Source: Porogramme epimiltina (taxonomy: Eukaryota; Basidiomycota; Agaricomycetes; Polyporales; Polyporaceae). From it: a DNA stretch of 10,022 nt. The DNA is taken from contig FTLJ01000254.1 in assembly GCA_900155495.1 (NCBI GenBank), positions 1-10,022 of the forward strand, given 5' to 3'. A program made the position numbers and the translations under genes. Positions 1 through 7,328 of the stretch are shown piece after piece. Under the pieces are notes generated by a model. That model was not told the DNA's origin, did no database searches, and saw only the letters and a program-made list of their open reading frames with translations. How positions within the stretch are numbered: position 1 is the first letter of the stretch; every line of letters starts with the position of its first letter.

Positions 1-558
1 CAGTAATAAACTATGCTTCATCAAGTTTAATCCACTTCGACCCCAGATTCGTCTTAGGGCCCGTTATCAGGTTGAACGAGGACAATCCAGGTGAGTTCAC
101 ACCCTTGACAGTCGCCACTACCACTTTCGCGCAGCGTTCCGCCCCGTGCACATGCACTGACCCTGTTTGGTGCCGCAGATCACTGGGACAAGCTGAACCT
201 CTCCAAGTGCACCAAACTCCTCTCTTTCGCCATGATCGTCGTGCGGACCGCCCCCTTCTCCGTCGTGGGCCACCCGCTCTCCAACGTGTGCATCGCGCTC
301 CTCTCGACGCTTCCTCCAAGCATACACTGCATCCGCGTCCNNTCCACCGCGTACCTGCGCGACACGGAGTCGCGAGGGCTCGGCGCACTCGACGACATGC
401 TAGTGGATCGCGTGCGGTTCCCGAACCTGCAACACGTTGATATTGTGGTGAACAGGCCGGAGAAGGGGATCCGTGGGCGCGAAGCTACGGTAGGAGAGGT
501 TATGCCGAGGCTCAAGGCTGAAGAAGCTCTGATCGTGTACAGTGACCCACACATATAG
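1..558 (+). CDS. F-box/LRR-like protein, C-terminal part (5' end outside window)
   Basis: Two exons are seen: 1-90 (bases 1-2 finish a codon begun upstream; reading frame from base 3) and 179-558, ending in TAG. They are joined by an 88-base intron (91-178, GTGAGT...GCAG, branch-like CTGAC near 154-158). The split codon becomes GAT, giving ...NEDNPDHWDKLNLSKC..., open throughout. The pattern W-x-x-L-x-L-S-K-C, then a leucine/valine-rich stretch, then FPNLQHVDIVV and a short tail with MPRLKAEEALIVYS is what I know from the C-terminal ends of the large, rapidly expanding F-box/LRR-like families of mushrooms, which serve as SCF ubiquitin-ligase substrate adaptors. The F-box itself would lie upstream and is not visible, so the family call is by resemblance only. 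Two unknown bases (341-342) fall in one codon and keep the frame. No downstream partner is evident; the gene ends about 570 bases before the next promoter. Confidence 0.6.
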
Positions 559-1120
559 ATCTCGTAATGCCTCTGGGCGGCTCTTACGAAGCTATTCCAC
601 GATCACTTATTGAACTCTAGACCGACATCCGATGACTCTGTATGCAGGTATAGGACCCCACGTATACAGTTCAGGTGCCAGGAGAAGCCGCTCCATCCCC
701 CACTAAATTTCCCCATCAGCGACGAACGAACATATCTACAGACTGGACATCGAAGACATGTTTGCCACAGAGGCGACACCTCTCGCTAGTGCTGGTCTGC
801 CCTACTCCATCTGCCAACACGGCACATCGTTTCAAATACTAGCCCGATACTGAAACCGGCCGTAGACGGTCAACGAACGCACAAAAGCAGCACACCCGTG
901 AGGTGCGTATGGGCACCTTGCCCACGCCCGAGAATCTCGGGGCCCGGGGCGCCTCGTCGGGTGCGCTGTGGAACGCTCGTTGGTCATAGGCCAGTCCTAG
1001 TCTGCATCGGCGATGTTTTGAACCACTCTGTGCAAGCAAGCCTCGGGTTCTAGTTCTCGTCACGGATTGCCGCGCTCACATTTCAGTAGTCGATTATCAT
1101 CTTCTCCATCCGTCCGTGGC
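559..1120. other. intergenic region, nothing recognised
   Basis: About 560 bases between the F-box-like gene and the lysophospholipase promoter. The open frames here (for example on the minus strand at 839-1063) show no family resemblance, no plausible splice partners and no low-complexity or repeat structure. It probably holds the 3' untranslated region of the upstream gene and the upstream regulatory region of the next. Confidence 0.5.
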
Positions 1121-1127
1121 CGCTGAA

Positions 1128-1133
1128 TATAAG
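1128..1133 (+). promoter_or_regulatory. TATA box of the lysophospholipase gene
   Basis: TATAAG lies 65-70 bases upstream of the ATG at 1198, in the context GAATATAAGAGG. This leaves a short 5' untranslated leader if transcription starts about 30 bases downstream. The position fits the start chosen for the gene and suggests that its 5' end, at least, is intact. Confidence 0.5.
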
Positions 1134-1197
1134 AGGGCCAGTGTCGCAGGTTAGGTCACGCAGTAAGCTCTCCGACTCGTTTCACCCGCTCCCTGTC

Positions 1198-1767
1198 ATG
1201 CGCTCCTCAAGTGCTTTCTGGTTCTCCTTTTTGCTGACCTGCTTCATGGCAGGCAGTCACGCTGGCGCCCAGTCCACTAGCCCCTTCTATACACTCACTG
1301 GTACTGTCGCATGCCCCCCCGACGAGTTGGTCCGTGATACCGGAACCCCTGAATGGGGGAATCAAACGCTTCACAAGGCATGTCTATCACTGGTACATGC
1401 ATGTTGCTGCTCTCGGCGGATACTTACATTCGCCCCTTCAGGACGAAGTAGCCTATGTGAGGTCCAGAAAGGAAGACGCCCGCCAAGCCCTCTGGCACTG
1501 GCTCGAAGGGCTCTCTGAACCAGTTGATAACGGCAACATCTCGGAAGACACCCTCTCGATCGCGCTTTCCCTGTCGGGAGGAAACATCCGGGCGTCACTC
1601 TTCAACGCGGCGTCCCTTGAAGCGTTCGACGCGCGGAATTCGACCAGTGTCCTTGAAATCGGTCTTGGAGGGCTCCTCCAATCCTCAACCTACATATCTT
1701 CGCTCTCGGGGTATGTGCCTGGGGCCATTGCATAGCGTGCGAGTACTCACTGTGCTTGTGGCAAAAG
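1198..1767 (+). pseudogene. secreted lysophospholipase / phospholipase B, N-terminal fragment
   Basis: The family hydrolyses acyl chains of (lyso)phospholipids outside the cell or at the wall. Exon 1 (1198-1377) encodes 60 residues: a signal peptide (residues 1 to about 24, hydrophobic AFWFSFLLTCF, likely cut near AGA/Q), then the typical CPPDELVRDTGTPEWGNQTL segment. Exon 2 (1442-1710) follows in phase 0 with DEVAYVRSRKEDARQALWHWL. Next come the glycine-rich oxyanion-hole motif at about residues 105-111, here SGGNIRA where the family has SGGGxRA, then FDARNS, GGLLQSSTY and the nucleophile motif LSG (Ser149). An intron-like stretch begins exactly there (1711, GTATGT; acceptor candidate at 1767; branch CTCAC at 1746-1750). 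Using that acceptor gives a stop after eight codons (TGA 1790-1792). The acceptor at 1840 stays open to 1998-2000, but that stretch shows no GGSW or other family motif. Roughly three quarters of a normal 550-650-residue enzyme, including the catalytic Asp region, is missing. Hence I call it truncated; a missed frameshift or a rearranged assembly is the alternative. Confidence 0.75.
1378..1441 (+). other. GC-AG intron 1 of the lysophospholipase gene
   Basis: The intron is 64 bases long, with donor AAG|GCATGT, a CTTAC branch-like site at 1422-1426 and acceptor CTTCAG at 1436-1441. Removing it joins two reading frames in phase 0, so that NQTLHK runs into DEVAYVR, as expected for this family. Without removal the exon 1 frame leaves the family pattern. 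No GT donor nearby gives an in-frame join that restores the same alignment. Confidence 0.65.
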
Positions 1768-2029
1768 ACGCGTCGAAACTTTGATTTGTTGAATGCGGCG
1801 GAGGAGACTCACTCTCATTTGCTCTATGGGGTTGACGCAGCCTGGCGCCCCTTGCAGGTGCAGAGCACAACGAATGTCAACTTGGTGGCGATTATTGGGC
1901 GGCTATTGGGCGCGTTGTTCGGATCCCGGACTTGGCCACATTCTGTTCTCAACCGCCGCGCTCTCAACCGCCCGGCGCTGCTCCGCCCTCCCGCCGCTAG
2001 GATTTCGCACCCCCAACAGAGCAGCTACG
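1768..2029. other. no supportable gene; junction between phospholipase fragment and transposon remnant
   Basis: Several short frames are open here, but none continues the phospholipase motifs and none matches the transposase-type protein. Somewhere in this stretch the phospholipase sequence gives way to unrelated DNA. I could not see terminal inverted repeats or a target-site duplication marking an exact border. Confidence 0.35.
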
Positions 2030-2351
2030 ATGTCGTACAAATGACCCCACCGTAGCTGCGACAAAGAGTCTCCAACGTCCAGCAAACACGAGGCGCGCTG
2101 GTGCGCATATAAGGTTGACTTCACCCGCTACCTTTTTACCAAATGCACGGCCGAACTAGAAGAGGAACGGTCTACCAAACGGGCGCGCCTCGAAGCTGAG
2201 CGTGCTATACGCTCGCGCGTGGGCTTGGTAAGTTTTTTTTTTATTGTATTATGATTATGCATTATTATATCAATGATTATGTTCACTATTACAGTACTGG
2301 CAGCCCGTCTTGGCCCCGCGCGGGGTCGAGAACGTGCGCTTTATCCAGTAG
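2030..2351 (+). pseudogene. putative exon pair of unknown protein, charged helix, AT-rich intron
   Basis: A frame starting with ATG at 2030 (MSYK) is interrupted by TGA at 2042-2044. It then runs open to 2227, encoding a charged, probably helical segment (residues like TAELEEERSTKRARLEAERA). A convincing 67-base intron follows (2228-2294): GTAAGT, a run of ten T at 2233-2242, strongly AT-rich inside a GC-rich neighbourhood, ending TTACAG. The second exon keeps phase 0 (YWQPVLAPRGVENVRFIQ) and ends at TAG 2349-2351. The intron quality argues for real ancestral coding. I do not recognise the protein. It may be the N-terminal part of the transposon-encoded protein that resumes at 2632, or an independent fragment. 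If ATG 2030 was the start, the TGA makes it broken. Confidence 0.35.
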
Positions 2352-2631
2352 CAAATATCTAGCGCAGGTACCTCAGTTAGTGCCATACCCATTGCGCTAG
2401 TCCTCGCGCTGACGACGCCCTCTTGTGAAGAACGACACCCCCGGGTGTGCCCCGTCAGGCAGCCCCGCCGCGTCCGTGCGCTAGTTGGGCGGGGCGGGCC
2501 TGCCTTTTCAGTACGACCACGTCAACACGCAAGAGGGCCCGCACGCCACGCCACGATCCACCCCCATCTCCTCCACCTTTCGCCGCCCGGCGAACAACGC
2601 CTGTCATAGACGATCAGGCCCATATGGCCCG
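2352..2631. other. GC-rich stretch, no recognisable coding; probable deletion scar
   Basis: This part holds proline/arginine-rich low-complexity frames only. In intact relatives several hundred codons of catalytic domain would precede the ELGVWK motif. Here about 280 bases separate the last plausible 5' exon from that motif, so the catalytic centre appears to be deleted. Confidence 0.35.
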
Positions 2632-4181
2632 GAACTAGGTGTGTGGAAGGGCACCTTCCAGCACCTCATGCGCCTGCTCGAGAAAGAAGGCCCACACGTT
2701 GTCGCGGAGTTCAACAGCCGGTGAGTCTCATACTGGGCAGGCAAAGTCACAGGTGGGCGGGCCGCGGATTTATGGTCAACATCCTCTAGTTTGTAGAGGA
2801 CATGGTCGATGACTTTCACGAGCAAGTGTCTCTCCTGATCTTCGAGAGAGCACTTCATGAGGGGTAGGATGGGCACTGAATTCGCGAGACTAGTCCGAGA
2901 CTTGTCAGAGCGCAATGCTGCAGGCGGAGGGGAGCGCAGACCGTGATTTTGAGAAGTAACCGCATGATTTTGCGCTCCTTCACCTCGTCCACTCAGAGCT
3001 CAGTCTCGTCTTCCTTCAAAGTGTCCGTTGAATGCCGAGAGTTCTTACACTATTCAACAGCATGCGCCGTATTCCCATGTTCTGGCGCGACAGGATTCGA
3101 CGCTTCTGGGACGATGTTTCGTCCCGTAAGAAGCTCGCCGCGCGAGATTTCGAAGCTTTTCTCATGGTAAGAGCTTATTTTCTTCTGTGAAGCCTTTTCC
3201 CCGGGGTGCAGCCTGGAAACATTCTCGCCGTGCATGCACGCACGCACGCACGCGTGATGCGCATCTGTGCATGCGCGCAAGCGCAACTCATGGTACAGGC
3301 TGCTGATGCTTGTTTGCACACAGGTCATGTTTTCCGGCGTACGAGGGCCTCCTACCACTTGAGCACAATCGCACAATACTAGAGCTACTGTTCGAGCTCG
3401 CAAACACTCACGCTCTAGCAAAGCTTTGCTTGCACACGGAGGTCACCGTCGACCTCCTCGAGGTATCGACGGACTATATGTACCACGCCATGGACAAGTT
3501 CGCCCGGACAGCCTGCGCAGTCTACAATGTATACGAGCGCGCCGATGAGGTCGAGGCGCGGACGCGCCGCCAGCGCGAGAAGAACCCCAACGTACCAGTC
3601 AACGGTGCGCGCAGAAAAATCGAATTCAACACGAACAAAACTATCAAGTACCACGCGGCTGGCCACTACCCTGACTACATCCGAAGCCATGGACCCCTGG
3701 ATAACTACTCGACGCAGACGGTGAGCACACTTCAGTCAGTATATGTAGACTATGGCCATCACACTGTGGCGGGTGAACTGGGTATGTGCTACCATGCACG
3801 CCCGACGTTCCAAACTATTTCGCAGAGTCGGTTCCTCAGCTGGAGGGGAGGGTGGGGAATAGACTCCTGATCGTTTGTCTGCAGGGAGAACTCGAGCATC
3901 GCCATGTCAAAGGGCTGTATGGGCGAACGAACAAGATCGACCACGCACCTCAAATCGCGCGAAAGCAAAGCCTTATGGCACTCTTGCCGAAGTTGCAGGC
4001 GCGCGACACGGCGTCCACCCTACCGAGCGAGGCGCGTCGTCTCGCACAGGCTCATAGGTCCGCGTGCACGGAGTGGTATGACCGCGCGAGAGATGCTGAG
4101 AAGTCCCAGTACCGCGAGTTACCATCGAACTCATTGCTCACCACACCATCTCATTCAGTTTCCCCCCTCCAATTTCCGTGA
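2632..4181 (+). pseudogene. decayed basidiomycete DNA transposase-type protein (Plavaka/CACTA-like), C-terminal exons
   Basis: Exons read: 2632-2720 (ELGVWKGTFQHLMRLLEKEG), 3061 or 3062-3166 (IPMFWRDRIRRFWDDVSSRK then LAARDFEAFLM), 3324-3720 (PAYEGLLPLEHNRTILELLF, then HALAKLCLHTEVTVDLLE, then DNYSTQT) and 3885-4181 (GELEHRHVKGLYGRTNK). Introns: 2721-3060 (GTGAGT/CAACAG, split codon CGC restored), 3167-3323 (GTAAGA/CACAG) and 3721-3884 (GTGAGC/CTGCAG, phase 0). This motif order (ELGVWKATF, KKLAARDFE, FEGLxPxEH, WHALAKLRLHT, DNYSTQTGELEHRRVK) I know from unnamed, multi-copy proteins of Agaricomycetes usually grouped with Plavaka-type DDE transposons; the superfamily name is less certain than the match. 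Damage: the homology starts abruptly at 2632. Joining 3166 to 3324 leaves one extra base, a +1 shift. After about 4120 the family-like pattern (IAHHTIS) sits in the +1 frame relative to the exon that ends at 4181. It is not expected to give an active enzyme. Confidence 0.7.
3232..3253. repeat. (GCAC)n microsatellite in transposase intron
   Basis: A short run of about five GCAC/ACGC units lies within the intron 3167-3323. It is flanked by further TGCATGCG-type alternating purine-pyrimidine sequence. Confidence 0.7.
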
Positions 4182-4422
4182 TGAGAGACGATTTGCTCCC
4201 GGTAGGAGCTGGTGGAGGTGTTATTGTATGTGTGGGATCTGCATTACGGCCGTGCTCATGATGGTGAGACGTCGTGGACGCTCGAATCTTCGGCAACTTT
4301 CAGAGAAACAGAAGGGTGAGGGGAGCTATACACAGTGTAAACAGACCGAGACTCATTGCAAGATGCCGCGATCTAAGTAAAACAGCACGTGGTGCCTCAT
4401 AAACCCTGATATCCACTGTAAA
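4182..4422. other. no gene seen between transposase remnant and TF fragment
   Basis: About 240 bases. A plus-strand frame continues open to 4380, but its content is not family-like. The two flanking genes converge here, so this is probably the former 3' regions of both. Confidence 0.4.
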
Positions 4423-5068
4423 CTAGCTCGCCACTGGATCGCCTCGGCCTCCGCGCTCGCGCCAGCACCAACGCCCCCACCTGCGCCGACACCCGCCCCC
4501 CCTCGCGCTGCTGCCCTCGTGGCCATCGGCCGTGTGAGACGCGAACGTGGGCGGGCCATACATGCCCGGCTGGACTAGCACGATCGAGCTCACGAGCGTG
4601 TTCCGCGCAAGGTACACCTCCTCGATACCCAAGCCACGCTGCACGATGTCGGAATACGAGAGGCGCCCGCAGCGGAGCATACTTTCCTTCCAGCAGTGCG
4701 CGAGGTTCGAGGTCTCCGCGCTCGGGAGCACGACCTTGTTCTCGCAGCCCACGACGGGGCAGCATCGACATTGGGATCTCCTCGCCACCCGTGCCCCCTG
4801 TGAGCGGGTCGCTGATGAGCGCGTTGTTGACGATCCGGCGGTACGTATCGACTCCGAGGAAGCGCGGCACCTGCTGGGTCGTCACGCTCACCAGCACGTC
4901 GAACCACATCGTCGTCTTGATGATGAGCCCCGTCGACTCAGAGCACCGCCGCAGCGCCTCCTCGCGCCCGTAGAACCGTGGGTCATTGAGCACATTCTGC
5001 ACGTGCTGTGACGCGATCCCGAGCCATACGTCCCAGTTCGAGGCCGTATCTATTGATGGTCGATGGCA
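4423..5068 (-). pseudogene. fungal-specific (Zn2Cys6-type) transcription factor, C-terminal domain fragment
   Basis: Read on the minus strand, the frame from 5068 gives SNWDVWLGIASQHV, then LNDPRFYGREEALRRCSEST, then IIKTTMWFDVLVSVTTQQVP. After one extra base it gives VVGCENKVVLPSAETSNLAH, then CGRLSYSDIVQRGLGIE. This is the pattern of the Fungal_trans_2-type regulatory domain of basidiomycete Zn2Cys6 transcription factors (KTTMWFDVLASVT..., MGCENxxxxALAEIS..., L-S-x-x-E/D-LVxRGxxIE). The frame switches at a run of four G on the plus strand (4756-4759); one base fewer would keep the domain in a single frame, so it is either a real frameshift or a sequencing error. Upstream a TAG (5069-5071) stops the frame; its last two bases could be a splice acceptor, as could the AG just before 5049. 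No zinc cluster or DNA-binding part is visible further upstream. Downstream of about 4560 the sequence turns Gly/Ala/Arg-rich and stops at 4423, without the expected C-terminal helices. Confidence 0.65.
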
Positions 5069-5071
5069 CTA

Positions 5072-5579
5072 TTCGGGACCCGAACTCATCGTCCTCCAAG
5101 CTGTTCGCGTTGATGTTGTAGGAGGACCCTGGTGATGACCACGAATAGTTGTAGAGAGCAGCAGTGGAGGACGTGCAAGTGGGTGCTGATATAGAAGCCA
5201 TTGTTGACATTGTCTACGCAGATGTTGAAGGATATGATGATGCAGTACCACCGTGAACGCAGGGCCCGGGCCACGAATCATAGTGATGTGGACGATCGTG
5301 CGTGCGAAGGCAGCCCGCTGATTGCAGCGGTCATGGAGCATGTGCATTTCTATGCTCAGTGGAGTGTCAGGGTCATGTATGGAGGCACATACTATGAGCT
5401 TACGGATCGTCACAGCGTGTTCGCTCAGGTTGTATAGTGAGGATGAGTGGATGGGCGGCTAAGTGCTTACTGTAGGGCGGGGACCCATCTCTAATTGGGA
5501 GTATGACTAAGCTTTCCTCGTGACTCATCGCCTCGCTGATTCAGCCATTCCCCCAACGGAAAATAAGCGCTTGAGCATT
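5072..5579. other. no supportable gene upstream of TF fragment
   Basis: About 500 bases. Short frames exist on both strands (for example 5201-5437 plus, 5072-5413 minus), but neither shows family motifs or consistent splice sites. The remaining 5' exons of the transcription factor, if present, could not be identified here. Confidence 0.4.
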
Positions 5580-5586
5580 GAGGCTC

Positions 5587-5691
5587 GGGTGAGAATGGGT
5601 GGCGTTGGGTGGCGTCGGGAAACGTTGGGAAACACTGGGATGTGATAATTCGACTGGTGTCGGGATTCGCTGGGAATCGTCGGGAAATATT
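5587..5691 (+). repeat. 10-bp degenerate tandem repeat, G-rich orientation
   Basis: GGG triplets start at 5587, 5597, 5607, 5617, 5627 and 5637, exactly 10 bases apart. After a 25-base gap they resume at 5662, 5672 and 5682. The unit resembles GGGAAACGTT / GGGTGGCGTT / GGGATTCGCT. Units differ from each other, so this is an old, diverged minisatellite. The minus-strand frames across it are repeat artefacts. Confidence 0.8.
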
Positions 5692-5749
5692 GTGGTAAGC
5701 GGAATTCCATCTTGGTAGCGATTTGATGAGCAAATCCGTGTTTTAATGG

Positions 5750-5885
5750 GAACTGGTGTGTTTCACGGTGATTCCCAAGGATTCACGGGGAAACGCCACA
5801 ATGTTTGTGCTTAGCCATATGTTCCTCGTGAATCACTATGAACCCCAATGAATCCCGATGAATCCTCATGGATCCCTGTGAGAAG
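5750..5885 (-). repeat. 10-bp degenerate tandem repeat, C-rich (inverse) orientation
   Basis: Units of the type GAATCCCGAT start at 5830, 5840, 5850, 5860, 5870 (GGATCCCTGT) and 5880. The same 10-base register is kept by GATTCCCAAG (5770), GATTCACGGG (5780) and GAAACGCCAC (5790). The reverse complement of the unit (ATCGGGATTC) resembles the unit of the block at 5587-5691, so the two blocks lie in opposite orientation with a more diverged centre between them. Confidence 0.75.
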
Positions 5886-5895
5886 AGCAGTATTG

Positions 5896-5903
5896 TATAA
5901 TAT
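5896..5903 (+). promoter_or_regulatory. TATA box of the small membrane-protein gene
   Basis: TATAATAT lies about 80 bases before the ATG at 5982, directly after the decamer tract. The spacing would give a leader of about 50 bases. Confidence 0.4.
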
Positions 5904-5981
5904 AGTCCAGTAAGGCCACTCATAATTGGGCCATCCTCCGCTGCTAGAGAAAACAACGCTCCAGGAAACAGCTCAGGGAGG

Positions 5982-6449
5982 ATGTCCAAAGGTGCCGTAG
6001 CGGAACTCGCGACTGGAACGTGTCTCCTGTTTGTGATCATCGCGGTGGTGGCCGCTTACCTATATTGGAGACGCCGCCCGAGGATGGTCCGAAGCGTCAC
6101 TGCTATGTCGGCAACAACGGGAGAGCCCGGAGACGTTTTGGGAATCTGCGATGCTGCGACAGAAGACCCACCGTCCTTGTGGGGCTTAGGCTTCCGCGGA
6201 ACCTCCGCCCACCCATCGTCGTCGAGGGCCGCGAACATCGTATGCATGACTGCCGTCTCCTCAGGCAGCACCATCGAAAAAGAGGACCACCCGGCGGACG
6301 AACAAGCGCCAAGGGTGAGGGACCGCTCCATCCACGGGCCCAGCACTGTGCATTCCGAGGCGCAATCTGTCACAGACCGCCGTGGCACTTCTACAGCGAG
6401 GACAGCGCCTACACCCCCACCACCGTATCTCCTCCCGAGGTCGATTTGA
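5982..6449 (+). CDS. small single-pass membrane protein with C-terminal PPPY motif
   Basis: A single-exon frame of 155 residues; I do not recognise a named family. Residues 9-29 (LATGTCLLFVIIAVVAAYLYW) form a strong transmembrane helix, followed by RRRPR, a classical basic stop-transfer. This suggests a short N-terminal outside/lumenal part and a cytosolic tail of about 125 residues. The tail is hydrophilic and rich in S, T, P and A, probably disordered. It ends in TPPPPYLLPRSI, where P146-P147-P148-Y149 fits the PPxY motif bound by WW domains such as those of Nedd4/Rsp5 ubiquitin ligases. A TATA box 80 bases upstream and the position of the helix right after the start support this ATG. Other frames across the same bases, including a plus-strand one at 6020-6667, lack such order and are taken as shadows. 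Architecture resembles the gene at 7701. It could still be a chance frame, as no splice evidence supports it. Confidence 0.55.
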   Translation: MSKGAVAELATGTCLLFVIIAVVAAYLYWRRRPRMVRSVTAMSATTGEPGDVLGICDAATEDPPSLWGLGFRGTSAHPSSSRAANIVCMTAVSSGSTIEKEDHPADEQAPRVRDRSIHGPSTVHSEAQSVTDRRGTSTARTAPTPPPPYLLPRSI

Positions 6450-7328
6450 GGTCAAGACGTGCCCGGAGCCCACGAGGAGCCGCCTCCCATCCCATTCCAT
6501 CTGCCCCATCCCACTCCTGCGGCGCTTGCGTTCCACGTAGCGGCGCCGCCATGTGCGTGCGGCGGTCATCTTGCCCCACAGGTTGTTCAAGGGATGTGAG
6601 AGCTCGAGGCTTTCCCTCCGCCGCCGGGATACTACAATGCGTGAGATGGAGAGTACGTGAGGATTGATGCGTGGTACGTAGACGTCAAAGTTTCGCGATT
6701 GTGATTCCCATCTAGCCTCTCCCCACCGACACGTAGATACACCCGCCCGTTCGGCCTCATTGTCCTTTACGAGACATGAAAGTAATGGCATCGACTGTGC
6801 GCCCGCACCACGATCAGGGACAAGATGCATCCATAATACCTAGACGACTGTGTTTTGGGGCCTCGGAACGAAGGTATAATCTCAAGTGCCTGATAGAATA
6901 CTAGAGATGTGTATGCATGAATGAAACCTAAACAGAGCGCCGCTTGAGCCACACGGGGGTGGCGGCTAAGAGGCGTCGCCACAAGGAAGTGCAACGAGCG
7001 AGGCGGGCACGGCAGCGCACCCGGAGAAGGGGCATATATGGAGTCGCAAGTGCCTGCGAGTGCGGGGAAGGGGGAGGGAATGATCATCGTGTGGATGCTA
7101 TACCGACGACGCATCCAAATCTCTTCGAACAAACTCTATCACAAACAGCCTTCTTTCGGGCTCGCGCGGCGATGCTGTCACAGCATATATGGAGCAGGGG
7201 ATGCCGGGCCGCTGGTGAACGGAAGATGGAGAAACAGCATGGGGAACACGGTTGCAAGAACAAGTTCGAGTGGAACGGGGCGAGGTTCTGACGGCGACAG
7301 AGATGGGGCGACGGGCCGCGCGAGGTGA
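6450..7328. other. about 880 bases without a supportable gene
   Basis: It probably holds the 3' flank of the small membrane-protein gene and upstream DNA of the next gene. Open frames (for example 6944-7291 plus, with a Lys/Arg-rich start; 6767-7132 minus) show no family motifs. The only structure noted is the 12-mer GCATATATGGAG at 7032 and again at 7183. Confidence 0.4.
7032..7194 (+). repeat. direct repeat GCATATATGGAG, 151 bases apart
   Basis: Identical 12-mers start at 7032 and 7183. Each contains a TATATA-like core and each lies on the plus strand upstream of the 7701 gene. They may be alternative core promoters or a chance repeat. Confidence 0.45.

Noticed and set aside
1793..2044. 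Plus-strand frame of 83 codons ending in MSYK and TGA
   Set aside because: The upstream part is Cys/Arg/Leu-rich without pattern; only the last codons share a frame with the later exon, so the whole frame is not taken as coding.
3232..3260. CRISPR-like or functional repeat at the GCAC run
   Set aside because: It is a plain tetranucleotide microsatellite inside an intron. There are no spacers, and the genome type is eukaryotic.
5491..5733. Minus-strand frame across the decamer repeats
   Set aside because: It is open because the 10-base repeat lacks stop codons in this frame. The product simply mirrors the repeat.
6020..6667. Plus-strand frame of 215 codons overlapping the 5982 gene
   Set aside because: It has no hydrophobic, family or splice signal, with many Cys/His/Arg in random order. 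The overlapping frame has a clear transmembrane start and a motif-bearing end.
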